This document shows, piece after piece, positions 22,057-30,685 of a DNA stretch of 64,000 nt. Within the stretch, counting starts at the first letter, position 1, and each line of letters begins with the position of its first letter. The DNA is from Desulfocarbo sp964620595 (lineage in GTDB: Bacteria; Desulfobacterota; Desulfarculia; Desulfarculales; Desulfarculaceae): the NCBI GenBank assembly GCA_964620595.1, contig CAZUHP010000006.1, positions 36,889 through 100,888 on the forward strand, given 5' to 3'. Under the pieces are notes generated by a model. That model saw only the letters and a program-made list of their open reading frames with translations, was not told the DNA's origin and did no database searches. A program made the position numbers and the translations under genes.

Positions 22057-24540
22057 CTAGCCGCCCCAAAGGGTGGCGTGGGCCTGCTCGAGGATGGGCA
22101 TGTCCAGCCCGGCTTTTTGGGCGGCCTGGTAGGCACTCTTGAGGTCGAAGTAGGCCTGGAGCTTGGGGCCCTGGTCAGCCATCTGCTGGATGATCTTCTC
22201 CGCCGCGGCAGGAAGATCGCCGCCCTTCTTGGCTGCGCTGGCCAGCTTGCGGCTGAAGTCGCGGGTGGGACCGGCCAGGCCCTCGGCGGTGAGGATGGCG
22301 GTCCAGGCGGCGCTACCGGCGTGCATGCTCTCGGCCTTGCCGCCCAGGGCGGTGACCAGCTTGGCAGCCTCGGCTCCGGCCTTGGCCACGAAGTGCCCCA
22401 CCTGGGCCGAGCCGGGCAGGTCGCCCCGGCGCAGGAGGATGTTGCCCCACAGGGCGTAGACCCGGGCCAGGATGGCCGCGGCCTGGATGCCCAAGGGATC
22501 GTCGCAAAGCTCCACCCCCAGCGGCGGCCAGGAGAACAGGTCGGCCAGCTCCTCGCGGCTGCCGGCCGGGCCGCCCAGGATGCCGGTGGCCGGCCGGCCT
22601 TCCACCAGGTCCTCCTCGCTCACCGGTCCCACCAGGGCGTAGATTTCCACGTCGTCGCGGCCCATCTCCCGGGCCAGGTCCTGGACCACCTGGCAGGGCA
22701 GGCGGTGGCTTTGGGGCTCAAAGCCGCAGGTAACCACCACCACCCGCAGGCGCTGCTCGGCATGCTCCAGCATGTCGCGGGCCTTGTTGGGCAGGTCGCT
22801 GGGGGCCGGGGCCAGGATCACCTCCGAGGCCTTCTTGAAGGCGCTGGGCGGGTCGCTGGTCACAAAGGCGTTCTTGGGCAGGTGGTGCTCCTCGAAGCGC
22901 CCCGGCGGCCGGCGGCTGATGCCCATCTCCTGGGCGATCTCCACCCGCGAGTCGAACAGGGTGAGGCTGGCGTTGAGGTAGCGCTTCTCCTCCAGGATGC
23001 GATTGCCCACCAGGTGGGTCAGGGCGAATCCCCAGTCGTTGGCGCCCACCACCACGATGTTCTGGTCCGCGGTGGGCGAGTAGATGCGCCGGTCGCCATG
23101 GGTGGCGTAGAAGGCCAGGCCGGCCCTGCTCTTGACCGCGGGCAGGCCGAAGATGTCGCGCCGCCAGCGGTCCACCACCCCGCGCTTCTTGAGGGTCCGC
23201 AGGCCGTCGGCCACCACCTCGGCGGTGGAGTGTTCGCGGATGAAGTCCTCCAGGTCCGGCTCCTGGCCGAAGGTGGCCTGGTGGTATTCGAAGAGCAGGT
23301 CCTTCTCGTATTCCACCGCCGCGGCCAGGTCGGGCTTGGCGGCCCCGGCCGGGTCCTCGGCCGCCTGGCGGCGGGCGCGCAGGAGCCCCCGGGCCACCAA
23401 CTGGCTGGCCATGACCTTCTTGGTGCGGGCGATCTCGCGGATGGCGGTGAGCGCCACGAACTCGTCCAGGGCCAGGCCGCCGGGGTCGGCGGCGTGGCGT
23501 TCCTTGAGTTGGGAGAGCAAAAGGGGCCGGGGCATGGTGACCGATGCTCGGCCGTAGAGGTTCTGGGCCGAGCGCCAGAGCCAGGAGCGGGGGTGGAGGA
23601 TTAGCTGGCCCAGGGTGCGCCAGAAGCCCATGCCGCGCACCCAGCAGCGGGCTCCCTTGCGCGCGGCCAGGGAGAGGTCCTCGGGCACCACGGAGTAGGA
23701 AACCGCCACCGGCTGGATGACCACTTCCTTCTCGCTGGCCAGGGCGCCGCGCAGGGTGACCAGGCGGCGGGGATAGCGCAGGCTGCCGTCGCGGCTGCGG
23801 GCGCCGCCGTGCCAGGCCTCCAGGAAGATGGCCTGTTGGCCGCCGGTCTCGCTGACCGCGCGGCAGTAGTTGAACAGGGCGGCCAGGCCGGGGCGGGAGG
23901 CGCCGCGGCGCTGCACCACATAGGAGCCCAGGCGCAGGATCTTGGCCAGGCTGTCTATGGCCATCATGTTGGCCCCGGCGGCGAACAGGGGCAGCCCCAG
24001 GTCGCAGTGCATGAGCAACAGATCCACCAGGAACTCGTCCAGGTGGGAGGAGTGGTTGACCAGGTACACCACGCCCAGCCCTTGGCTGCGGTACTGGCGC
24101 AGCTCCTCCAGGTGGGCCAGGTCGCGGCCGTCGGGCGAGGTGAAAGGCCGGGTGGGGTCGGCCTGGTCGAACAGGCCGTTGAGGATGGTGGTGACCGCGG
24201 CGGTGCCGATCTTGTGCAGCTCGTGGTCGTAGCGGTGGTTGACCTGGTCCACCAGCTCTTCCACCTGGCGGCGGTCGATGTCAGCGCCCTCAGACTGGAG
24301 CTGGGCCAGGGTCAGCTCAACCGCCAGCCGGTCCAGCTCCTCGGGATTGGGCCACTCTGGGGGGATGTCGGCAAAACGGTCCAGCCAGGGTCGTCCAGAC
24401 TCGGACTCGGCGATACGGCGCAAAAGAGCCACGAAATCGACGCGCTCGGCAGCCGCGGCCACCCGGCGGCTGAAGGCTTTCTTCAGCCGGTGGCCCAGGG
24501 ACCTGCGGCGCTTGTCGTGCTTGTTGCCCTGTGAGGCCAT
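22057..24540 (-). CDS. Glycerol-3-phosphate acyltransferase fused to a GpsA-like domain
   Basis: An 827-residue fusion. The N-terminal half resembles PlsB/GPAT acyltransferases, with the HX4D motif NHSSHLDEF (H163, D168). The C-terminal half (about 490-800) follows the fold order of NAD-dependent glycerol-3-phosphate dehydrogenase GpsA: IVVVGANDWGFALTH for the dinucleotide loop, then HLPKNAFVTSD, VTCGFEP, DDPLGI and GLAGPTRDFSRKL. The catalytic lysine of GpsA (ALKN) is replaced (ILAR), so this half may bind but not turn over. Acting together, the halves would couple glycerol-3-phosphate to phospholipid synthesis. ATG 24540 has GGGAGAG 6 nt upstream; a GTG 15 nt earlier is less likely. Confidence 0.75.
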   Translation of the reverse strand: MASQGNKHDKRRRSLGHRLKKAFSRRVAAAAERVDFVALLRRIAESESGRPWLDRFADIPPEWPNPEELDRLAVELTLAQLQSEGADIDRRQVEELVDQVNHRYDHELHKIGTAAVTTILNGLFDQADPTRPFTSPDGRDLAHLEELRQYRSQGLGVVYLVNHSSHLDEFLVDLLLMHCDLGLPLFAAGANMMAIDSLAKILRLGSYVVQRRGASRPGLAALFNYCRAVSETGGQQAIFLEAWHGGARSRDGSLRYPRRLVTLRGALASEKEVVIQPVAVSYSVVPEDLSLAARKGARCWVRGMGFWRTLGQLILHPRSWLWRSAQNLYGRASVTMPRPLLLSQLKERHAADPGGLALDEFVALTAIREIARTKKVMASQLVARGLLRARRQAAEDPAGAAKPDLAAAVEYEKDLLFEYHQATFGQEPDLEDFIREHSTAEVVADGLRTLKKRGVVDRWRRDIFGLPAVKSRAGLAFYATHGDRRIYSPTADQNIVVVGANDWGFALTHLVGNRILEEKRYLNASLTLFDSRVEIAQEMGISRRPPGRFEEHHLPKNAFVTSDPPSAFKKASEVILAPAPSDLPNKARDMLEHAEQRLRVVVVTCGFEPQSHRLPCQVVQDLAREMGRDDVEIYALVGPVSEEDLVEGRPATGILGGPAGSREELADLFSWPPLGVELCDDPLGIQAAAILARVYALWGNILLRRGDLPGSAQVGHFVAKAGAEAAKLVTALGGKAESMHAGSAAWTAILTAEGLAGPTRDFSRKLASAAKKGGDLPAAAEKIIQQMADQGPKLQAYFDLKSAYQAAQKAGLDMPILEQAHATLWGG

Positions 24541-24996
24541 GGCTTGCTCTCCCACCCGGGCGCCTGGGGCCCGGGGTTGGTTGCTGGTCTATGGCGCATA
24601 AAAATAGCGGGCATGGCGGCCTACCCACCGGCAAAAAACTATCCTACCCGCAGGCAGCGCGCAAGCGGTTTCTCTGGAGGGAAGCCCAGGTCCTATGAGG
24701 CTGAATCAGGTTCAGTAGGCGCTGGCCGGGGCGGCGGTGATGGTGCGGTCGCAGGGCCTGGCCGGCCGTGGCTCCTGGCCCCAAGAGAGAAGGCCGGGCG
24801 CTCGGCCCGGCCCCGTGCTGGTGGGGTTTGCCCCTCTGCTGGTCCCTGCTCCCCTGGCCTCGCCCCCGCCTTCGCCCCCCGTTTCCCCCGTCTCCGTCCT
24901 CCTGCTGATTCTCTCGGGTGAGGTCTCGGTCGGCTTTCGCCCCCGCCCCGTCGCCCCCCGTCGCCCCCCCGTTGCCCCCGTCGGCGGGGAGAGGGT
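24541..24996. other. 456-bp intergenic region between divergent/tandem minus-strand genes
   Basis: No convincing gene is present. It contains an 8-bp GC hairpin (GGCCGGGC/GCCCGGCC, 24792-24812) about 185 nt downstream of the LexA-like stop, which on the minus strand is followed by TTCTCTCTT and could be its terminator. A C-rich block at about 24872-24990 is the reverse complement of the G-rich repeat. AT-richer DNA at 24590-24720 probably holds the acyltransferase promoter. Confidence 0.5.
24872..24990 (-). repeat. G-rich simple repeat downstream of the LexA-like gene
   Basis: Read on the minus strand it carries GGGGGGCGACGGGG units immediately after the stop of the leftward gene, keeping the rule that the G-rich strand is the sense strand. 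Confidence 0.7.
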
Positions 24997-25434
24997 CTAG
25001 TGGCGGCGGTAGTGGCGGATCAGCCCGGCCACCACCCCCAGCACCCGCACCTGGTCGTGGCGCAGGTGAATGGGCTCCAGGTTGGGATTGGCCGGCACCA
25101 GGCGGATACCGTCGCGCTCCAGGTAGAACTTCTTCAGGGTCACGTCGGTCTCGTTGATCAGGGCCACCACCATCTGCCCGTTCTCCGCGGTCTGGCGCTC
25201 CTCCACCACGATCACGTCGCCGGGGCTGATGTGCTCGTCGATCATGGAGTCGCCCTTCACCTCCAGGGCAAAGGTGCGGAAGCGGCCCAGCATGTCCTTG
25301 GGGATGGACACGGTGCGTTCCTGGGCCACTGCCTCGATGGGCTGGCCCGCGGCCACGATGCCCAAGAGGGGCACCTCCACCTCCTCCAGGTCTATTTCGC
25401 GGCAGCCCAACTCGGCCAGGGAAACGGGGGTCAT
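24997..25434 (-). CDS. LexA/UmuD-like S24 autopeptidase lacking a DNA-binding domain
   Basis: The 145-residue protein is only the C-terminal peptidase half of LexA. It has the Ala-Gly cleavage site (VAAGQPI), the catalytic serine in VKGDSMIDEHI and lysine in VTLKKFY. The roughly 65-residue winged helix that LexA uses to bind DNA is absent, and no upstream frame supplies it. Its length resembles UmuD, but no umuC is nearby. ATG 25434 follows GAGG at 7 nt. It has its own sigma-70 promoter at 25473-25501. It could be a RecA-responsive polymerase accessory factor or a truncated regulator. Confidence 0.8.
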   Translation of the reverse strand: MTPVSLAELGCREIDLEEVEVPLLGIVAAGQPIEAVAQERTVSIPKDMLGRFRTFALEVKGDSMIDEHISPGDVIVVEERQTAENGQMVVALINETDVTLKKFYLERDGIRLVPANPNLEPIHLRHDQVRVLGVVAGLIRHYRRH

Positions 25435-25472
25435 GACAAACCTCACATGCGTATGGTCAACATTTGTATGCT

Positions 25473-25501
25473 ATACTAGGTTGGCCCGGGGGAATTGTCA
25501 A
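25473..25501 (-). promoter_or_regulatory. Sigma-70 promoter of the LexA-like gene
   Basis: Read leftward: TTGACA (25496-25501), 17 nt, TAGTAT (25473-25478). A GTATG direct repeat 15 nt apart (25451-25470) follows and might be an operator. Confidence 0.65.
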
Positions 25502-25551
25502 GGAGTTTGAGCGGGGTTTACCCCTCTGAAGGGGGTTGCTATAGTGTCGCC

Positions 25552-26379
25552 ATGATCATCGACGTGCATACCCATGTGTTTCCTCCCCAGGTGGTGGAGG
25601 AGCGGGAGCGCTTCCTGGAGGGAGAGCCCGCCTTTGCCGCCATATACCGCGACCCTGCCGCGCCCATGGTGACCGCCGAGGGGCTGATCGCGGCCATGGA
25701 CAGGGACGGGGTGGATGTCTCCTGGGCCCTGGGCTTTCCCTGGGTCCGTGAGGAGCACGCCCGCCTGCACAACGACTACCTGGCCGCCGTGGTCAAGGAG
25801 CATCCCCGGCGTTTGCGCGGCCTGGGCTGCGTGCATCCGCCCGCGGCCTGGGCCCGGGCCGAGGCGGAGCGCTGCCTGGCCCTGGGCCTGCACGGCCTGG
25901 GCGAGCTGGCCTTCTATGACTCGGACCTGGACCTGGACAGCCTGGGACCCATCTGCGAGCTGTGCGCCCAGGCGGACCGGCCCCTGCTCTTGCACACCAA
26001 CGAGCCGGTGGGACACCGCTACCCGGGCAAGGCGCCCATGACCCTGGCCGCGCTCTATGGGCTGGTGCGGGCCCATCCCCGCACCAAGCTGGTCCTGGCC
26101 CACATGGCCGGCGGGCTGTTCTTCTATGCGCTGCTCAAGAAGGAGGTGTCCGCCGCCCTGGCCAGGGTGTGGATCGACACCGCGGCCGCGCCCTTCCTCT
26201 ACCAGCCCCGGGCCTATGCCCTGGCGGTGGAACTCCTGGGCCCGGACAAGGTGCTCTTGGGCAGCGACTATCCCCTGTTGCCCGTGAGCCGCTACCGCAA
26301 GGAGCTGGCCGCCTCCGGGCTTTCCGCCGCGGACCAGGAGGCGGTGTTGGGCCGGGCCGCAGCCAAGTTGATCGCCTGA
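25552..26379 (+). CDS. Amidohydrolase 2 family metal-dependent hydrolase
   Basis: A 275-residue TIM-barrel hydrolase of the amidohydrolase-2 type. Metal and catalytic motifs are DVHTHVF at the N-terminus, LLLHTNEPVGH, LVLAHMAGG and the late aspartate in LLGSDYPLL. The family includes decarboxylases and hydrolases, and the substrate is unknown. ATG 25552 is chosen because MIIDVHTH is the usual N-terminus. The stop TGA shares one base with the next ATG (TGATG), so it is translationally coupled to the Mre11-like nuclease; the reason for that link is unclear. Confidence 0.85.
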   Translation: MIIDVHTHVFPPQVVEERERFLEGEPAFAAIYRDPAAPMVTAEGLIAAMDRDGVDVSWALGFPWVREEHARLHNDYLAAVVKEHPRRLRGLGCVHPPAAWARAEAERCLALGLHGLGELAFYDSDLDLDSLGPICELCAQADRPLLLHTNEPVGHRYPGKAPMTLAALYGLVRAHPRTKLVLAHMAGGLFFYALLKKEVSAALARVWIDTAAAPFLYQPRAYALAVELLGPDKVLLGSDYPLLPVSRYRKELAASGLSAADQEAVLGRAAAKLIA

Positions 26380-27620
26380 TGCCGCCCGTCCGCCTTCTCC
26401 ACGCTGCGGATCTGCACCTGGACGGCCCGGTGGCCGCGCCGGACCCGGAGTTGGCCGGGCTGGCCGCCCAGGCCCGCCGCCGCTCCCTGGAGCGCCTGGT
26501 GGCCCTGGCCCGGGAGCAGGAGGTCCAGGTGGTGCTCCTGGCCGGGGACGTGTTCCACACCCCGGACCCGCCCCTGGCCGCGCTGCTCATGCTGCAACAG
26601 GCCCTGGCCGCCTGGGTGGAGGCCGGCGCCCGGGTGTTCATCGCCCCGGGCAACCACGACCCCTGGCAGGCCGGCTCGGTGTGGGACCAGTGGCGGCCAC
26701 TGGAGGGGGTGCACGTGTTCGCGCCCCAGGCCCAGGGGGTGGCCCTGGAGGAGCTGGGCCTGTGGGTGGCCGGCGCGGCCCACGACTCCAGCCAGGTGGA
26801 GGCCGACCTGGCCCCTGGCCTGCCCGCCCCGCCCCCGGGCCTCAGCGGGGTGGCGCTCCTGCACGCGGATTTGCCTTCCTCGCGCCAGACCGACGCCCAC
26901 CAGCCCTATGCCCCCACCCGCCTGGAGAGGCTCACCAGCGCGCCGTTCGCCTACTGGGCCCTGGGCCACTGGCACCAGCCCCGGGAGCTTGCCGCCCGGC
27001 CCCGGGTGGTCATGGCCGGCACCCCCCAGGGCGCCCACCTGGGCGAGAGCGGCCCCCACGGCGCCTGGCTGGTGGAGCTGGAGGACGGCGCTGCCCGGGC
27101 CCGGTTCGTGGCCAACGCGCCCTTGGTGTTCCACGACTTCGTTCTGGACGACCTCGTGTCCGTGGGCGATCCTGCCGCCCTCAAGGAGCGGGTGGCCCGG
27201 GCCCTGGCCTCGCCGGACCAGCCCGGGCAGCACGCCGCCTGCCTGCGCTTGGCCCTGCGGGGGCCCTCGCCCTTGTGGCGCCAGCTCAGCGGGGAGCAGG
27301 CGGCCGATGGCGCCGCGGCCTTGAAGCAGGCCCTGGGCCTGGCCGGGCTGGTCCTGGACAGCCGGTGCCTGGCCCCGCCGGTGGATGCCCGGGACCTGGC
27401 CCGGCGCGAGGACGTGTTGGGCGGGCTGCTGCGGCTCCTGGACCGGGCCGCCGGGGACGCGGACTTCATGGCCGAGCTGGAGGAGCGCCTGCGCCTTGAG
27501 CTGCACCCCAGCACCCGGGACTGGGACCCGGCCCGGCGGCAGGAGTGGCTCCGGGAGCTGATCGCCGAGGCGCGCAGCCTGGCCCTGCGGGACCTGTGGC
27601 TGGGGGAGGGCGGCGCATGA
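26379..27620 (+). CDS. yhaO: Mre11/SbcD-like DNA repair exonuclease (YhaO type)
   Basis: A 413-residue calcineurin-like phosphoesterase with all metal motifs in order: AADLHLD, LAGDVFHT, APGNHD, LLHADL and LGHWHQ. It overlaps the amidohydrolase stop by one base and the following ATPase start by four (ATGA). SbcD-type nuclease plus SMC-like ATPase pairs process DNA ends and hairpins. Length and gene order match Bacillus yhaO-yhaN rather than classical sbcDC. Confidence 0.85.
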   Translation: MPPVRLLHAADLHLDGPVAAPDPELAGLAAQARRRSLERLVALAREQEVQVVLLAGDVFHTPDPPLAALLMLQQALAAWVEAGARVFIAPGNHDPWQAGSVWDQWRPLEGVHVFAPQAQGVALEELGLWVAGAAHDSSQVEADLAPGLPAPPPGLSGVALLHADLPSSRQTDAHQPYAPTRLERLTSAPFAYWALGHWHQPRELAARPRVVMAGTPQGAHLGESGPHGAWLVELEDGAARARFVANAPLVFHDFVLDDLVSVGDPAALKERVARALASPDQPGQHAACLRLALRGPSPLWRQLSGEQAADGAAALKQALGLAGLVLDSRCLAPPVDARDLARREDVLGGLLRLLDRAAGDADFMAELEERLRLELHPSTRDWDPARRQEWLRELIAEARSLALRDLWLGEGGA

Positions 27621-30262
27621 GGCTCCGGCGGCTCAACGTGGCCGGCTTCGGCAAGCTGCGGCCCGGCCTCGGCCTGGACTTCGCGCCGGGGCTCAACCTG
27701 GTGCTGGCGCCCAACGAGGGGGGCAAGACCACCTGCGTGGAGCTGATCACCGCGCTGCTCTATGGCTTTGGCCGGCGCAAGGGCGGGGTGCATCCCTATG
27801 AGCCCTGGGGGGCTGGCGCGGCCGAGGTGGGCGGTGAGCTGTCCTACGAGCTGGCCGGCGGCGCGGCCTATGTGCTCAGCCGCCACCTGCTCAAGCGCGG
27901 CGAGCGCTTGACCCTAAGGGACGCGGACGGCCGCCGGGTGGAGCTGGGGGGACGCCAGCCCGGGGAGGTCCATTTGGGGCTCAGCCGGGGTGTGTTCCTC
28001 ACCGTGAGCAGGGTGGGGCTGGACGATCTGCAAGCCGCCTTTTCCGGCGCCTCGCCCAAGGAATACAAGGCAGCCCGCCAGGAGCTTTTGGGCTACTTCT
28101 TCCAGGAGGCCGCCACTCGGGGCGAGGTGCGCAACCCGGTGGAGGTGCTCGCCGCCTGGCGGGCGGCGGCAGCCGGGCTATACAGCCGCGACCGCCGCCA
28201 GGGCAAGAGGGACCAGGTCCTGAACCAGGCCCTGGAGCAGGCCGAGGCCGAGCTGGCCCAGGCCCGGCAGAGGGAGCGGCGGGCCCGGGAGGTGCAGGCC
28301 GGGCTGGAGGCCCTGGCCGCCAGGGCCGCAGACCTGGACCAGCGCCGCCAGCAGGCGGCCCGGGAGGTGGACCAGGCCCGGGCCGCCCTGGAGCGGGCCC
28401 AGGTGCTGGAGCGCAGGGCGGCCTTGCAGGCCGAGATCAGCGAGCTGGTGGCCCGGGGCCTGGCCGACGAGGCCAGCGAGCAACGCGCCCGGGACCTGGA
28501 GCGCGAGGCCGCGGCCGCCGAGCAACGCGCCGGCCGGCTCCAGGCCCAGGCGGCCCAGGAGCGCGCCCGGGCCGGGGAGGGTGATCCCGCCCGGCAGGAG
28601 GCCGGCCTGCGGGAGGTGGAACTGGACCTGGCAGGGTTGAAGGCGCGGGAGCGCGAGGCCGCGGCCAAGAAGGAGAACCTGGACCAGCGCCAGGAGCGGC
28701 TCCAGCAGCAGTGGGACATGGAGCCCGCGGCCCTGGCCGGGCTGGAGGAGGACTTGCCCTTCTGCCTGCGCGAGCTGGCCCGGGCCGCGGCCCAGGCCCG
28801 GGAGGAGGCGGACCGGGCGCGGGCCGGGCTGGAGGCCCTGGCTCCGCCGCCGGCTTGGACCCTGCCCCTGGGCCTGGCCGGGGCCGCGTTTCTAGTCGGG
28901 GCGCTGGGCTTGGGGGGAGCCGCCCTGGCGGCCTGGCCCTGGTGGGTCTGGCTGGGCTCGGCCCTGGCCCTGGCCGCGGGCCTGGGCCTGGGGGCTCTGG
29001 CCCTGGCCAGGCGGCGGCAGGCCCAGGCGCAGGCGGGCCAGGCCCTGGCCCTGGAGGAGGAGGCCCGCCAGGCCGCCCGGCACGCCGCAGAGCTGGAGGC
29101 GCAGAGGGAGCGGGCCGCCGCCGGGCTCAGCCCCCTGGCGGTCCAGGCCGAGCCCGGTCGCCTGGTTGCGGCCCGGCAGGAGGCCCTGGCCCTGGCGGAA
29201 GAGCGCCGGGGCTGGGAAGGGGAGGCCCAGGCCCTGGCCAGCCAGCGCCGGGAGCTGGAGCGCCGGGTGGCCGAGCTTTTGGGCGAGGTGCCGGGGGACG
29301 GCTTGGACCAGGCCCTGGAGCGGGCGCGGACGGCCCTCAAGGCCCAGGCCCGGGCCCACGGCGAGGCCCAGCGCCTGGAGCGCGCGGCGGCCGAGAGCCA
29401 GGCCCAGGCCAAGGCCAAGCGCCAGGAGCTGCAAGAATTCCTGGCCGGTGCCGGCCTGGCTGACCTCGAGGCCCTGCGCCAAGCGCGGGCACGGGCGCGG
29501 CAGGTGGAGGAGCTGACCGCCAAGCTGGCCGAGGTGGAGCAACGCCTGCAAGAGACTCCGGCCCCGGCCGGCACGCCCTCTGATCCCCAGGCCTGCCAGC
29601 GCGCCCTGGACCTGGCCCAGGCGCGGGCCAGGGCCCTGGCTGACGAGCTGGCCGGGCTGAGCCAGGAGCAGGGCCGCCTGGCCCAGGAGCTGGACCAGCT
29701 CAATCAAGCCCCAGGCGCGGCCCAGGCCCAGGCCGGGTTGGACGAGCTGCGCGAACAGCGGCGGGAACTGGCCCGGCGCCACGGGACCCTGCTCCTGGCC
29801 GGCGCCTTGCTGGAGCAGGCCATGGAGCGTTTCCGCCTGGAGGCCCAGCCCAGCCTGTTGCAAAAGGCCAGCGCCTGCCTGCAAAGGGCCAGCGCCGGGG
29901 CCTATGAATGGCTGGGCAGCGACATCTTCGAGCAGGACCCGGGCCAGGACCCCAATCTCACCGCCAGCCCCGGCCCCGGCGCCATGGAGCGCGCGGCCCA
30001 GGCCCTTTCCCGGGGCACCCGCGACCAGCTCTACCTGTGCCTGCGCCTGGCCCTGGCCCAGGAGATAACCGCGGGCGGCGAGCCGGTGCCTTTGATCCTG
30101 GACGATCCCTTGGTCAACTTCGACGACCGCCGCCTGGCCGCCACCCTGGAGATGCTGCGCGAGGTGGCCCAGGAGCGCCAGGTGTTGCTCCTCACCTGCC
30201 ACCAGGAGCAATACGAACTGCTGCGCGCGCGGGGCGCCTGCCATCTCCTGAAACTGGCTTGA
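27617..30262 (+). CDS. yhaN: SbcC/Rad50-like ATPase with central membrane helices (YhaN type)
   Basis: The 881 residues have an N-terminal ATPase lobe with Walker A APNEGGKTT (about residue 34), long Ala/Gln/Arg-rich coiled coils, and a C-terminal lobe with Walker B LILDDPLVNFDDRR and the switch LLTCH. A hydrophobic stretch (about 413-465: LGLAGAAFLVGALGLGG, then WVWLGSALALAAGLGLGALA) forms two predicted transmembrane helices in the middle of the coiled coil, which Rad50/SbcC lack but YhaN proteins have. There is no zinc-hook CXXC. It should form a membrane-tethered nuclease complex with the preceding gene. Confidence 0.85.
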   Translation: MRLRRLNVAGFGKLRPGLGLDFAPGLNLVLAPNEGGKTTCVELITALLYGFGRRKGGVHPYEPWGAGAAEVGGELSYELAGGAAYVLSRHLLKRGERLTLRDADGRRVELGGRQPGEVHLGLSRGVFLTVSRVGLDDLQAAFSGASPKEYKAARQELLGYFFQEAATRGEVRNPVEVLAAWRAAAAGLYSRDRRQGKRDQVLNQALEQAEAELAQARQRERRAREVQAGLEALAARAADLDQRRQQAAREVDQARAALERAQVLERRAALQAEISELVARGLADEASEQRARDLEREAAAAEQRAGRLQAQAAQERARAGEGDPARQEAGLREVELDLAGLKAREREAAAKKENLDQRQERLQQQWDMEPAALAGLEEDLPFCLRELARAAAQAREEADRARAGLEALAPPPAWTLPLGLAGAAFLVGALGLGGAALAAWPWWVWLGSALALAAGLGLGALALARRRQAQAQAGQALALEEEARQAARHAAELEAQRERAAAGLSPLAVQAEPGRLVAARQEALALAEERRGWEGEAQALASQRRELERRVAELLGEVPGDGLDQALERARTALKAQARAHGEAQRLERAAAESQAQAKAKRQELQEFLAGAGLADLEALRQARARARQVEELTAKLAEVEQRLQETPAPAGTPSDPQACQRALDLAQARARALADELAGLSQEQGRLAQELDQLNQAPGAAQAQAGLDELREQRRELARRHGTLLLAGALLEQAMERFRLEAQPSLLQKASACLQRASAGAYEWLGSDIFEQDPGQDPNLTASPGPGAMERAAQALSRGTRDQLYLCLRLALAQEITAGGEPVPLILDDPLVNFDDRRLAATLEMLREVAQERQVLLLTCHQEQYELLRARGACHLLKLA

Positions 30263-30300
30263 TCGGGGCGGCGGAAGCAACGGGGAGCGGCGGGGGCGAC
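30263..30300 (+). repeat. G-rich simple repeat downstream of yhaN
   Basis: A short, degenerate version (GGGGCGGCGG, ACGGGGAGCGGCGGGGGCGAC) begins at the yhaN stop. Confidence 0.5.
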
Positions 30301-30329
30301 TAAAGACGACGGGATCCACCAGGCAACAA

Positions 30330-30369
30330 GGCCTGCCGGGGGGTGCCAAGAGGGCCTGCCGGGGGGTGC
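30330..30369 (+). repeat. Tandem duplication of a 17-bp unit
   Basis: GGCCTGCCGGGGGGTGC occurs at 30330-30346 and again at 30353-30369 (period 23), between the convergent yhaN and the small minus-strand gene. Confidence 0.7.
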
Positions 30370-30397
30370 GCGGACAGGGAGCCGGCCGCGGGCGCGG

Positions 30398-30685
30398 CTA
30401 GTGGGGGGTCTCGTCGTAGAGGCTGCCCAGACCCTGGTGGCTGAACAGCACCCCGATCTCCTTCATGAGCTGGTTGGTGGAGCCTTCGATGCGCTCCAGG
30501 TCAGAGTCGGTCATGGCCTGGTGGTCGATCAGGGAGAGCATCTGGTCCAGGTGTTGGAGCTGCTTCACGATGCGGGGATGGCCGCCGTCCCGGGACAGGC
30601 GCCGGCTCACGTCCTGGATGAGCCGCAGGCAGGAATCCACCCGCAGGCGCCGGCTGTCGCGCGCTCCGAACAGGTGCCGCTGCAT
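30398..30685 (-). CDS. Small helical protein of unknown function
   Basis: I do not recognise this 95-residue protein. It starts with an Arg-rich segment and is predicted mostly helical (LIQDVSRRLSRDGG, IVKQLQHLDQMLSLIDHQA). It is probably real because its ATG shares a base with the stop of the preceding membrane-protein gene (TGATG) and it sits in the same minus-strand run as the YihY gene. No signal peptide or membrane segment is visible. Confidence 0.6.
   Translation of the reverse strand: MQRHLFGARDSRRLRVDSCLRLIQDVSRRLSRDGGHPRIVKQLQHLDQMLSLIDHQAMTDSDLERIEGSTNQLMKEIGVLFSHQGLGSLYDETPH

Noticed and set aside
24544..25000. Short plus-strand frames in the acyltransferase/LexA-like gap
   Set aside because: They are Pro/Arg/Gly-rich translations of the C-rich repeat with no start signals.
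30330..30369. A CRISPR-like array
   Set aside because: Only two direct copies with a 6-nt spacer; no cas genes in the window.
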